Source: Hibiscus mutabilis
Taxonomy: Eukaryota > Streptophyta > Magnoliopsida > Malvales > Malvaceae
DNA length: 64,000 nt
Assembly: GCA_019671005.1 (NCBI GenBank)
Contig: CM033718.1
Location: forward strand, 37,464,508 to 37,528,507
Direction of reading: 5' to 3'
Shown here: in pieces, positions 11,966 to 22,570 of the stretch
Layout: each line of letters opens with the position of its first letter
Numbering within the stretch: the first letter of the stretch is position 1
Notes under the pieces: generated by a model
Seen by the model: only the letters and a program-made list of their open reading frames with translations
Told to the model about the DNA's origin: nothing
Databases searched by the model: none
Made by a program: the position numbers and the translations under genes

Positions 11966-13105
11966 GACTCAAAAAGCATGGCAAGTTATTGGCTGAATTG
12001 AGAGTTCAGTCAACCCTTGTGTCTCGAATCAAAGCTCTCCAAGAATCTGATGAGGAGTTGTGAACTCTTATTGCTAAAATCAAGGACAAATCATATCATG
12101 ACCTTGCTATAAATTCGGATAGTCTGTTGTGTTTTTGGAAACGTATCTTTGTCCCTGATGATGATGATCTTCAGGATCAAATCCTGAATGAAGCTCATTC
12201 GAGACCCTTTTCTATGCATCCTAGAGCTATCAAGATGTATAAAGACCTGAAAGAATTGTACTAGAGGTCCAGCATGAAAAAGGAGATCACAGACTTCGTG
12301 GGTAGGTGCTTGACTTGCAACTGGTTAAAGCTGAGCACAAGGTGCCTATTGGTCTTTTACAACCCATTGAACCTCCACAATGGAAATGAGAAAGTATTAC
12401 AATGGACTTCGTAAGTGGCTTATCGGTGACACCGAAGATGAATGATGCTATTTGGGTCACAGTGGACCGATTCACCAAATCTGCTCATTTCACTCCGGTG
12501 AGAATGGACTTCGGTTTGCCTAAGCTTGCTGAGTTGTACATTTGAGAAGTTATCCATTTACACGGATTTCCTATTTCCATTATTTCCGATCGTGATCCAC
12601 GTTTTGCATCTCAGATTTGGAGGACCCTACAAGAGGCTTTGGGAACTCGAGTGCACCTAAGCACTCCTTTCCATCCACAGACCGATGGTCAATCCGAAAG
12701 GGTTATTTAGGTAACCTTATATCTCCCTTCGATTCGTGTGCATAAGTGTTTTGTATCAATTCCGATTCTGCCTCGTAGATTCTGGAAGATATGCTCCGAG
12801 CATGTGTTATTGACTTCGGGAATACGTGGGAAAAATCCCTTCCTTTGGTAGAATTTTCTTACAACAATAGCTACCAAGCCTCGATTCAAATGGCACCCTA
12901 CGAAGCCCTTTACGGGAGGAGTGTATGACCCCTCTTTGTTGGACTGAGCTTGGTGAAGGCAAAGCGTTAGGCCCTGACTTACTTCGAGAAACCGAAAAAA
13001 GGGTGACCATTATCTGAGATCGGCTCAAAGCTACATTTGATCGGCAAAAAGCTTATGTCGATCTAAAAAAGAGAGACATTTAGTATGAGGTTGACGAGAA
13101 AGACT
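11966..13105 (+). pseudogene. Integrase of element B
   Basis: The zinc-binding N-terminus (AHSRPFSMHP, CLTC) and the catalytic core are readable; the three acidic residues survive in MDFVSGL, SDRDPRF and GQSERVI. TGG codons at about 12260 are now TAG/AGG. The frame is interrupted directly after GQSERVI(Q) by a 68-bp insertion (12711-12778), after which [14 protein letters not shown] resumes exactly. [21 protein letters not shown] is intact, and further frameshifts follow at about 12925. Confidence 0.85.
12711..12778 (+). other. 68-bp intron-like insertion (GT...AG) in integrase
   Basis: Relative to the same protein in element A, 68 extra bases separate the VI(Q) and ILEDML codons. The insert starts with GTAACC and ends with CTCGTAG, so removing it rejoins the frame without loss. 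It is T-rich toward its 3' end. Splicing is not shown; a chance GT/AG insertion is an alternative. Confidence 0.6.
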
Positions 13106-13510
13106 TCCATAAAGTATCTCCGTAGAAGAAGATCCTCTGTTTCGACAAAAAGGGGAAACTGAATCCTCGTTTCATTGGACTGTTCGAGGTGATCGAGAAA
13201 GTTAAACCTGTTGCTTACGGATTAGCTCTTCCTGAAGAGTTAAGTCAAATTCATAATGTCTTTCACGTGTCTATGCTACGGAAGTACCGGCCAGATCCTT
13301 CTCATGTGATCAAGCTGGAGTCTGTGGAGATTCAGTCTAATCTAACGTAAGAAGAAGAACCTGTGCACATCCTCACACAAGAAGTTAAAGGACTTCGTAA
13401 TAAATCTGTGCCCTTAGTGAAAGTCCTTTGGAGAAGTCATTTGGTTAAAGAAGCAACGTGGGAACCTGAAGAGACGATGCAGAGATAGTACCCCTATCTA
13501 TTCAAATAGA
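13106..13510 (+). pseudogene. Integrase C-terminus and chromodomain-like tail, element B
   Basis: Readable pieces are KGKLNPRFIG-like, VIEKVKPVAYGLALPEEL, IHNVFHVSMLRKYRPDPSH-like and the chromodomain tail VKVLWRSHLVKEATWEPEE. Several stops are present, for instance at 13082, 13348 and 13487. The order matches element A exactly. Confidence 0.75.
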
Positions 13511-13536
13511 GTGAAAATTCGAGGATGAATTTTCGT

Positions 13537-13547
13537 AAAGGGGGAGT
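13537..13547 (+). other. Polypurine tract of element B
   Basis: AAAGGGGGAGT immediately before the TG of the right LTR. Together with the matching sequence in element A it fixes the LTR start. Confidence 0.8.
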
Positions 13548-15572
13548 TGTCACATCCCGAAAACTGACCTAGTCAGAATAAGACTCCGGTGATCGGAAAT
13601 TTTGTATCGGATATACCCAAAAAGTGTAATTTCATGATCCTTGTACCCAATTTTGTTAGGGGGACAGTACCACTATTGTTGTCTTCAACCTAAGCTCAAG
13701 CACACACCTCTCCTATTAAGTCTCTTAATTCCAAGCTTTCCTTGATTCAAAGGTATCATTCCATATCTATCGATCGGGTAAGTAAAAGCCCTCAATCAAT
13801 TGTTGAATTCTATGGATAATTGGAGTTTAATTTTAAATCGAAATTCTAAGCTAGTCTTGAAATGAGTACTATATCGTTATAGTGATTATAATAATTTCTT
13901 GTGTTTCTTCTTAGCTCAAGAGTTGGAGGGAATCAATTCACTATCCCCAACTGAGCCTAGGAGCAAAGGAATCGAAATTCGAGAATCCTAAAAGCTTTCG
14001 TGTATTAGGTTAGTGTAGTCTTGTCAATGGATAGGCAAGGTGCCATTCCGTTGAATCGTTTTGTGTTATAATCATACTTTTGTTTGAGGGCTCAAATAGA
14101 GCAAGCATATGTGGACTCTAATGGTAAACATGGTAAGCCTTAATAATGTTTGATATATTTGTAAGTTCATATATGATATCAGATTCATGCTTGTATATGG
14201 ATTTTGATATGATTATGCTATGATATGTAATGTGGAGCTAAGGCTCGATTTGCTATCCGATATGATGTGATCCGAAAGGTAAGAATTATGATGAAATATG
14301 TAATCTTGGTTATTGTGGACATTGGATACAATTGGCATGCCATAGGGTTATTCGAGCTCACCAAGTAAGGGATTGGACTACGATTCGGGGCTACGGCCTA
14401 TATGTGGGGGAGAAAATGATGGATTGTGTATGGGACATTATCCAGAGCTACGGCTCAAGGTTACGCCCTATTTCCGATATGCATGGTGTATAGGGGAATC
14501 CGCGTAACCATTGATTACCACGTCCAAGTAAATGATATGTTGTTATGTTTTACAATTGCTATATGAAATCATGACTATTTGTTTGAATATGATTTTATAC
14601 GATTGATGCTATATGAGATGTAACCAAGCATGCCTACATGTCATTCATACATTTGATAAACTAGTTGTGCATTTCTTATGACTACCTCATTAGGCTATGT
14701 AAGCCTAATATTCGTGTCTCATGCATTTCAGGATCTTAAAGAATTTCGACCTCCAATCGTGTGTTGCGGTTGCAAGTCACTCCTACAAATCATATGTATG
14801 CTTATCTTTTGTCTTGAACTCCTAGTAAGGTGGAATATGGTCTAAACATGTTACGTATATGCGTTTGGATGTGTGTGTAATAGCCAAAAGGTGACCAAAT
14901 GTTTAATGGCTAATATGGCAAGCTTGTGAATTGGTTAAACTAGTTAAATGAGCCTAGAAGCGCAAAAAGCTAAAAACTAGGTAAATGGATTCGAAACGCT
15001 CTAAAATTTTGTATGCTATTAAGAGTGTGGATATTAGACTCCCTGGTAAAATTTGGTAATGTTTGCACAACAAATGGTAGGCTAATTCGAAAAAAAACCA
15101 GCAAAAATCTATCATTACAGGGCAGACGTATAAGTACGGGTGATGGCGTGTCGATACGGCCTTGCATAATTGGGACAAGTAGAACACGGCATATAGATAC
15201 CCAAAGGAGGTGTATCGATACGAATTTGGATAGTAAGGTCTAAAAAATAAATGGTATCTATACAACCCTAGGCCATACCAAAATGATCAACCTTAGCCAG
15301 CGCGTATCGATACGGGAATAGTTGTATCGATACGAGATGTTATTTTGAATCTGGGAAAAAAGTTTAGCTTAGCGTACCGATATGGCCCAAAGGGTATCGG
15401 TACGAGGTTAGTTAATTCTGTTAAAAGACATAGAAACTGGTTTTAAGAAGTTTGCAAAATGGTCACTAAAATTTGTACAGCCTAATTGGATAGGTAAACG
15501 ATCTCAATTAATAACGAAACTTCACAGATCAATAATTGGTAGGTTTAATTGCAAGTTAGCAAAAAGAAATTC
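13548..15572 (+). repeat. 3' LTR of element B, internally deleted and truncated
   Basis: Matches the 5' LTR from TGTCACATCC onward. Near 13660 it jumps from the equivalent of about 6054 to that of about 6585, so roughly 530 bases are missing and a short bridging sequence is present. It then follows the 5' LTR to the equivalent of about 8490 and stops at about 15572, losing the last 230-240 bases of the LTR. Confidence 0.85.
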
Positions 15573-15783
15573 TGATTTTTGGGTCGTATGACCAATCTTC
15601 CATTGCCTTGTTGAGCCATCTCTTGAACTTTTTTCTTTAAACTTTATAGGGTTCTTTCGATTTTTGGGTCATATGACCAATCTTCCACCACAAGGCGGCT
15701 TCTGGTCATACACCGGTCAAAACAAAAATAAAATAAACAAGAAAAAAAACAAGTAAAAATTAAAACAATAAATTTTGTTGCAA

Positions 15784-15801
15784 TCCCTGGCAATGGCACC
15801 A
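15784..15801 (-). other. Primer binding site (tRNA-Asp type)
   Basis: On the minus strand TGGTGCCATTGCCAGGGA, three transitions away from the consensus Athila/Tat primer site complementary to tRNA-Asp. Confidence 0.6.
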
Positions 15802-15807
15802 AAAACT

Positions 15808-17230
15808 TGTAGACGATGCTAACGCTTGGCAAAAGAGTAGAAAATGCAATAGAAATATATAACAATAATGCCAAGTATGAGTCGTTTGCATGCAAGTATA
15901 CACGGTCAGCAAGTAATACAACAGTAAGCTGAGTATCGAATCCACAAGGATTGACCAGGAATTTGACTGCTTTGATTGTTACATGTCAAAGGAAAAATGT
16001 TAGAATGACTTGAAGTTTGTTTAAGGAGTAACTTAAAGAAATACAAAAAAAATTAAGACAACGTTGGCAAGAAGAGGCTTGAAATGAGTGATGAGCGTTG
16101 GCAAAGGATGCCTGGTTTTCACGCTATTCATGCCAGCCTTTAATAACGCCATGCCTTAGAATTATTGTCGAGCAGATTCAAGGATGGCATTACATTTCTC
16201 GATTGCAATGCCCGAAATTAACAATGTTAAAACCCCCTATATGTCTATAGTGAAGTTTTTCATTAATTATTTTGATTAAGTTCCAATCTATACTCCTAAG
16301 GGGTAGATTCACTTCAGAAGTAAGCTCATCTACTTGAACATCTTCTTTCGAAGCTTCTCTTCTTAGTATCTGGTAACTAATCATTACCCCTCAAGTCTAT
16401 TAAGATATTAAGGAGTAATAAGCAAACAATGCCAGTGGTCGCATGGCAAAGAATTAAGAATACTGAAGTACGTGCCAGATAGAAAAAATAATGCCAAGGC
16501 ATTTGTAGTATTAAAAACCAAACATAAAACCAGCATTAAACACAAACATCCCTCAACCAACTGTAAAATTTTAGTTCATAGTTGGGGGTCCATCCATAGA
16601 ATATCATCGTTTCTCCACATCATCATTTAAATAAATAAAAACTAAGAGAATGGGCTCGAAGGAGGTCCATCGATGCAGCCCTTCAATGGCTCCAAGCTCT
16701 CGGTCTTTAGCTGGTCGAACCACGTCGTTCTTGGTTCACTATAGTGCAGCCTCTTCTCTCCGATCTGTTTCCTCAAGTGCTTGCTCGATCTCTTTAAATA
16801 GGCTTGCGTGGGATCCCTAGGATAAACCTTTGAGTTTGAAATTTGAATGCGCAAGGGATAAGAGGTGTGATCATCTTATCCAAATTTGAATCCTAAGGTT
16901 GACGTGTACAAGGTCCAACTGCTATTTGACCGGGCATCAGACTTCACTTCTATGTCAGCCAAGCTTGGCAATCTCTGGTCCAACTTTGCCAACTGCAACT
17001 CAGTATTCTCTTCGGCATTCCATGCTTCTGCTCCTGTGTTGTACTGCCAAGCCTGTAATAATGCAAACAAAGCAACCCTTCACACTGACAAAGCACAAAA
17101 ATTTCCCTCTTTCTCTAACTCCTTATGCAAATGCATGAATTTAACAATTAAATACAACTAAATGTACTTAAAGGGCTAGCAAAGGCTTTGTAAAATAAGC
17201 ATAAAAACAGTACTTTTGAAGAGTTAACAT
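15808..17230 (-). repeat. LTR of the Athila-like fragment (right end approximate)
   Basis: Begins on the plus strand with TGTAGACGATGC next to the primer site. The far end is not delimited because no partner LTR is present; I saw no coding sequence. Some repeated words (GTTGGCAA, GCAAAGGATGCC) occur. Confidence 0.4.
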
Positions 17231-18400
17231 GTATACTTTGATTCTAACAAGTAGCATCAGAGACTCGTCATGTTGAATCATTGAGAATCGATTAATTTGC
17301 TATTGTGAAAAATCACAATCATATTTTTCTTTATCATCTATGTATGTGATTTGAGTTAAGTTCTTACTGTTTAAGCGCCAATCGAATATTTAGGTTTCAA
17401 TTCGGTGTATTTAAGTTTTTTACTGTTTAAGCGTCATTATGTTTTGGGTGCAATTTTTCCTTAATCCATGAATGACCATTGTTTTTAAGTTCGGCAGATT
17501 GAAGTTAATATATGTTGTGAACGGTTCGTTTCATTAAATTTTAGAAATTTAAAGCAATTATGTTTCTGTCTATTTCGTTAATTGAGGTTGATGAGACTTG
17601 AGTTTTAATGTCGGTACATCATGATTTACAGAAGTATTAAAATTATTATATTTTCTTTATCGACATCTTTTAGGGTTTTGATTGATGAGTATGTTTCTTT
17701 TTGATTTAGTATAAGACATACACTTTAATTATTTTATAAAATATATATTTAAAATATAAATTCAATCCGGTTGATCAAAATTTTAGTTTTGTTCATTAGT
17801 AATTAAGAAAGAAAAGCAAAGTTTGACTTGGGCTTTGTTGTGGTAAATTTACCATGACTTGAAAACTTAATAATCAGGTTAGCTCTCGAAATTTTATATT
17901 TGGTTTATGACTAATAAATTATGGTTGAATTTTGTTGATCATGTTTAGTTTTGTGCAAAATATTTTGCTTAAATTTATTTGACATTATGCTTAATTATAT
18001 CCTTAATGTTATCAACGGAATATACATATTTGCATTTGATATTGATGCATATTCGTTTTAGTTTGATTAAAATTTCAATTCTGATCATTAGGTTATTATT
18101 GATATTTTAAGGTTTTATGTGATCATTATATGAATTATGTATGATACTTTTGATTTTGACTTTTAGTTAAAGATTTAGTGTTTTGAATTTGACTTTGATT
18201 TTGGTAAATGCATGGTTAATGTTTAAGACATTTTTTTAAGAAATAGTCAAAGAATTAGGTTTTTCGATTTCTGATAGCCACATTCAGACAAACTTATTTT
18301 TGGTTATTTTGGAAACTTAGGTGTTATCAAAAATTTCAGTTTTGACTGTTATAAAATTTTAAATTTGGATATCGGTATATTTATATTATATATTATATAG
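17231..18400. other. AT-rich sequence, nothing recognised
   Basis: No protein, RNA gene or transposon end recognised. A short imperfect repeat around TTACTGTTTAAGCG occurs at about 17366 and 17420. Could be eroded LTR. Confidence 0.4.
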
Positions 18401-18404
18401 TATA

Positions 18405-18770
18405 TATTTGGCTTAATGCACTTTTTGCCCGCTAACGTTTACTTGTTTTCCCAACTTGCCCCCAACGTATTTTTTGGGCTCTTTTGCCCCCTAAAATTTA
18501 TGTTGTTATCCATATTGCCCCCCAAAACTAACACCGCTAAAAAAAAGTTGTCCTTACCAATCATAACGCGCCACGTCACGTAATTATTTTTATGTTTAAT
18601 ATATAAAAATATTCATTAAATTGATTTTAATTTACCAAAAACTATCCTCATCCTCTTCCTCAAACCCTATCCCTTCACCCTTTTCCCCCAATCTTCAAAA
18701 CTTAAAGTTTTTCATCCAAACACACTCTTTCAAGGACACATTTTTGAAGTTTTGCTAAAAGCTACGATTT
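18405..18770. other. Possible DNA-transposon or LTR terminal sequence
   Basis: Contains a run of phrases (CACTTTTTGCCC, AACTTGCCCCC, CTTTTGCCCCC, ATATTGCCCCC) repeated at 35-45 base intervals, a style seen at ends of some plant DNA transposons. No inverted partner was found in the window. Confidence 0.3.
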
Positions 18771-18774
18771 TCAC

Positions 18775-19005
18775 CGACAGATGTTCTATCTGTTAGTGTA
18801 AACAACATATATACCGACGGATTACAAAAAACCGTCGCGATAGAGTTACTCGATACCGACGAACTAAAGTCACCGTCGATATAGTTAAACCATATACCGA
18901 TGGTTTATCATGTCTGTCAGTATAGATATAATTGTTACCGACGGATATATATACCGTCGGTATAGGTTTAGGTTTGACCGACGGTTATATATGTTCGTTG
19001 GTATA
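18775..19005. repeat. Left subterminal repeat array of the CACTA element
   Basis: At least eight direct and inverted copies of ACCGACGG-like words. Such arrays bind transposase in known CACTA elements. Confidence 0.7.
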
Positions 19006-20088
19006 GGTTGTATTTTAGATTAATTCTTTCATATTTAATAAGAACATATTTATTTATTTACCTATTACAAAAATCTTAACAGAACCCCTGCAGTGCTTTC
19101 TCTCTATCGCGCTCGTGACCACTTTGAAATTGAAATCCCTAAATTAGAATTTCATCTTCCTCACAAACCACCCACGCTGCACTTGCCGTGCTCTTCTCCC
19201 TCGCGCTCGTAACGGTCGTCGTGGTAGGAGACACACTACCAGCCACCCAAGCAGCCACAGCCCACAGGTAATCGTCTCTCGTGCTCTTCAATCCTTGCTT
19301 TTTTTTTCTACCACGAACCATCCATTGTTTTGGAATCTTGACTATAGTTTAGGGCATCAGCTGAATTAGCCATAAAGAGAGAGGAAAAAATGTCGATTGT
19401 AAAATATGTCGATTTTAGGAGAACATTCTTGAGATTGTTTGCTCAAATTTCATTTGCTTGCCGGCTTGTTTTGCATATCAAAGAGCTTTTTAGTCAAATG
19501 ACAATATGAGTGAAAAAATAAGTGATTTTCTTGACCTACAGATAGTGACCGTTGCCGTGTCTGTTAGGTTTTGACATGCTCTATTCCAAAATTACATTTG
19601 GTTATAGTTGTTTATTTCCTTAATATTTTACAATTCAATTGCTTGCTCTTTTAGTATTCTAGATTAGAAATGTTTTGAAAAATTCTTGATGCCTTTGTTA
19701 AATTTGAAATCCTGCTCTGTCGCATGGCATCTAATAAAGATTTAGACTTTCAGGATTTTGAAGTTTAGCTGTGGAAATATGTTTGTCCTATTATCTTTCA
19801 GCAATGCATTTGTTTGAATTTTTATTTAGGGTAATTTGTTATTTCACTGTGAAAAATCTATATGCATATATATTGGTCTGATATTTGCATATCTGGAGTT
19901 GCACAATTTCTTTATAATCCATATGTGCTTGAGATTAGATGCACATTTGGCTGTTTGGTGCACTTTTAGTATATCTCTCTAATAACTTGATACATTTGGT
20001 TGTATATGTGCTTGAGATTTTCATCTACTTTTACATTTTTCTATTTGGGTTTTGGATGGTTTTATTGATTTTATATCGTCGTTTTTAG

Positions 20089-20189
20089 TTCCAAGAAATC
20101 TGAGAAAGGAAAAAGGCCTGAAAAAGGAGGAAACAGATTTTGGAAGAGCACCGGTTTGGGCTTCAAGACTCCTCGTGAAGCTATTGAAG
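20089..20189 (+). pseudogene. RPS11: Captured exon of cytosolic 40S ribosomal protein S11
   Basis: The translated exon contains [15 protein letters not shown] and [13 protein letters not shown], the conserved N-terminal part of eukaryotic uS17 (RPS11), a component of the small ribosomal subunit. It is preceded by TTTTTAG and followed by GTTTGT, matching splice acceptor and donor consensus, so genomic rather than processed sequence was captured. Two Gly-to-Glu changes ([12 protein letters not shown]) are G-to-A transitions. I do not see the following RPS11 exon downstream. The surrounding 19.1-21.3 kb, including a GC-richer stretch at about 19100-19270, may be other captured gene parts that I cannot assign. 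A nonfunctional fragment inside the CACTA element. Confidence 0.8.
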
Positions 20190-20489
20190 GTTTGTTTTTT
20201 TATTTCCTTATTCTTTCCTATTTATGTATATATTCAGGTGGTGTGGAACTATAGATGGTCAATTTGTTTAAAAGAAGTTTATTGTTTGTGCCCTTATGTT
20301 TCTTGACTTAACAATCCTTAATTTAGTTATGTAATTAATTATTTAATAAGTTGTAGTAATTGATGTCAATAACCATGGCTGTATTGATTTTATATTTAAT
20401 TATAATATTTTTCATGTCACATATTGTAGTTAATAAATGAAATTGAAATTGACATTTCAATATTCTAAAATTGACATTTCATGGCTGTC

Positions 20490-21345
20490 AGTAAAGAATG
20501 AGACAATTTTTTAATAATATTAGTAATTTTAATATTTTTTCCTTTAAAAAATGAATTACTGCACGTATGGGGCAGCATAAGGCATGTATTGGAGACATAA
20601 TTGCTGCAGAAGAGGCGAGCTTTGGGAAGATTTTGGTGAAGGTGAGCATGTAACATAACATTAATTTCATGCAGCTTAATAGATAATATTTATGCTTTAA
20701 CATATTTCTACGATTTCGAAAGGCCTTCAAACAATGAAAAACTTGTTTTGGAATCACTTGTTATAACAATAAGTTAGCATTTTGAGTTTCAAACTTTTGA
20801 TGTGCTCTTCATAGTTCCTTCTACTAGCCATGTTGCTTAATTGTTTTTAGATATGATCTTCCTGTAATGATTAGTGTATTGCCAGTATGTTCAATGATAA
20901 TCGTGAATAATTGATTATGTTCAGGGAATCGAGAAATTTAAGAAGGCAGCTCAGGATGTTCAGGGAGTGTATTAAGAGGGCAAGTAATTGTATTTCGATT
21001 CGTCATTATCAATCATTGCGAGCAACACATGCTATCAATGCATCATACTGTCTATATTTTTCTGAATTATTCTATTTTTACTTATGTTTAGCATTTAAAG
21101 TGGTTATGAGAATCTTTAAGCTGCCTACCTAAACTCTGATTGTTGAATTTATTTTTACTTCTACAATATCCTTGAAGAAATTTTATCAATATTTGGTTAT
21201 GTTGGTAAGATTCTGCACCTCCTTTACATGTATCGGTTGCTATCTCCTTGAAAATTGACATTACATGCATCAATCGGATATTTTTTCCTTTAAAAATGAG
21301 ACAATTTTTGCTATAATAGTATTAGTAATTTTAATATTTAAAATT
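20490..21345. repeat. Direct repeat inside the CACTA element
   Basis: An approximately 45-base AT-rich word starting ATGAGACAATTTTT occurs at about 20498 and again at about 21296 with few differences, each followed or preceded by TTTTTTCCTTTAAAAA. Confidence 0.6.
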
Positions 21346-21394
21346 AAAAATAAATTATTAATATTTAAAAAAAATAAAAAATGCCAATTAAATT

Positions 21395-21796
21395 TATACC
21401 GACGGACAAAACCGTCGGGATAGATAAAGATATACATGATACATATACTGATGGACGAAATAGTCGCTACACGTTTGAATCAATTGCGACGAACAGATCA
21501 TCGGTAAAGATAAAACCTATAGCGACGGGCAAACTTTCAGTATAAACAAATTATTTTGTCGGGGTAGTCCATACCTATATCGACGGATATGGCCATCAGT
21601 ATAGGGTCCCAATGTCTATGCCAACGGTTGTTGCCGTCGCTATAAATTTATACCGACTAACGTATTATCGACGGCATTTTATCTGTCGGAATATCCCTTT
21701 GTATGTCGGTACAGGGTTTTAGACCATATAGCGACGGATTGTTGATGTTTTACCGACGGTTTGCCACCCGTCAGTATATGTCATTTTTTTGTAGTG
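21395..21796. repeat. Right subterminal array and terminal inverted repeat of the CACTA element
   Basis: Dense ACCGACGG / CCGTCGGT / GCGACGGA words ending in ATTTTTTTGTAGTG at 21796. Confidence 0.8.
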
Positions 21797-21799
21797 TGT

Positions 21800-22570
21800 T
21801 GATTCTTTTGTAGAAGTTATGACACATGTGAAGAAATTAAACTTCAAAAGCGAGCAACTACTTCGTTTATTTTGAGTGATCCATGAGCTGTAAGTTTTAT
21901 GATCCCACAATTAGGAATTATTTAAAGAGAGATCTGTAACTTTTTTAGGATGTTGAGTTTAGAGGGAGAAATAAGGTTAGATACATTGCTTTTGAGGATG
22001 AATTGGATTATAATTTAATTCCTACTATCACTTTTGATGATGTTTAGGTTTTCACACCTATCACTGATCAAGAAGTGAATTCAGAACCTCAACAAGACAA
22101 TGTTGAACAACTCTCATGCAAGATAAGATAATTATTTTATAAGAACAAACTTAACAACCTCAAAAACAAGTGTCATTAATGAGGTCCACGAGAAAAATGA
22201 AAAATACTATTTAACATTATTATTTTTTATTTCTTCAAGAAAATAATGATAAAAAATGATAACTTTCAAAAATGGATTGATGTCGCAAAGATAGTATAAT
22301 TTTATACAAGGCAATAAAAGTTTAGGAACTTGTCTCATTACCTTAAGGTGCAAACCAATTGATTGTAAATGGATATTTAAATCCGAGAGGAATGCAAATG
22401 GTAATGTGGATAAGTATAAGACATGCCTTGTATTTAAAGGATATACGCTAAAAGAAGACATTAATTGTGTAGAGACTTTCTCTTTAGTTTCATTGAAAGA
22501 AAATTTGTGTTTGATGATACAAAGTCAATGATATGCAAATTAAGGAAATTCATCTATGGGTTTAACTATT
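21800..22570 (+). pseudogene. Ty1/copia pol remnant: integrase C-terminus and start of RT
   Basis: Immediately right of the CACTA end, translation gives the copia integrase tail (KFYDPTIRNYLK, DVEFRGRNK), the acidic linker, then RT with CKWIFKSERNANGNVDKYK, FKGYTLKEDIN and ETFSLVSLKEN, followed by CKLRKFIYGF. Frames shift repeatedly and several stops are present. Interrupted at 22570 by the solo LTR; continues at 25474. The part upstream of the CACTA element is not found to its left. Confidence 0.8.

Larger units (their letters stand above)
5945..15572 (+). mobile_element. Ty3/gypsy chromovirus (Tekay/Del-like), decayed, both LTRs recognisable (element B)
   Basis: The 5' LTR starts with TGTCACATCC at 5945 and the same start is found at 13548 after a polypurine tract, so the LTR pair is defined by direct comparison. 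Between them are an initiator-Met primer site, gag with zinc knuckles, protease, RT, RNase H, integrase and chromodomain, all in plus orientation and broken by many stops. The right LTR lacks an internal segment and its last 240 or so bases, so no target-site duplication can be tested. The base preceding segment (5940-5944) reads ATGTA. Confidence 0.9.
15573..17230 (-). mobile_element. Fragment of an Athila-like Ty3/gypsy element (5' LTR plus leader)
   Basis: Read on the minus strand, an LTR end (CATCGTCTACA) is followed by a six-base spacer and a site matching the 3' end of tRNA-Asp, the arrangement typical of Athila-type elements. Only about 235 bases of internal leader remain before the sequence ends at the junction with element B. 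No protein is encoded. The leader holds an imperfect direct repeat of TTTTGGGTCRTATGACCAAT at about 15580 and 15662. Confidence 0.5.
18770..21796. mobile_element. Non-autonomous CACTA (EnSpm) transposon
   Basis: The right end is the inverse of CACTACAAAAAAATG (ends at 21796), the hallmark terminus of CACTA elements. Both flanks carry arrays of the subterminal motif ACCGACGG and its inverse CCGTCGGT: 18775-19005 on the left and 21395-21785 on the right. No transposase is encoded. The interior holds gene-like sequence, including an RPS11 exon. The left CACTA terminus is not recognisable, so the left end is approximate. The next three bases, TGT, could be a target-site duplication but cannot be paired. 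Confidence 0.75.

Noticed and set aside
14954..15265. ORFs with repeated YRYT-like residues
   Set aside because: They translate the palindromic motifs of the element B LTR; the matching LTR segment at about 7854-8132 gives a different broken frame.
20552..20640. Possible second captured exon ending AAG|GTGAGC
   Set aside because: The donor-like site is good, but I could not recognise the translation in any frame.
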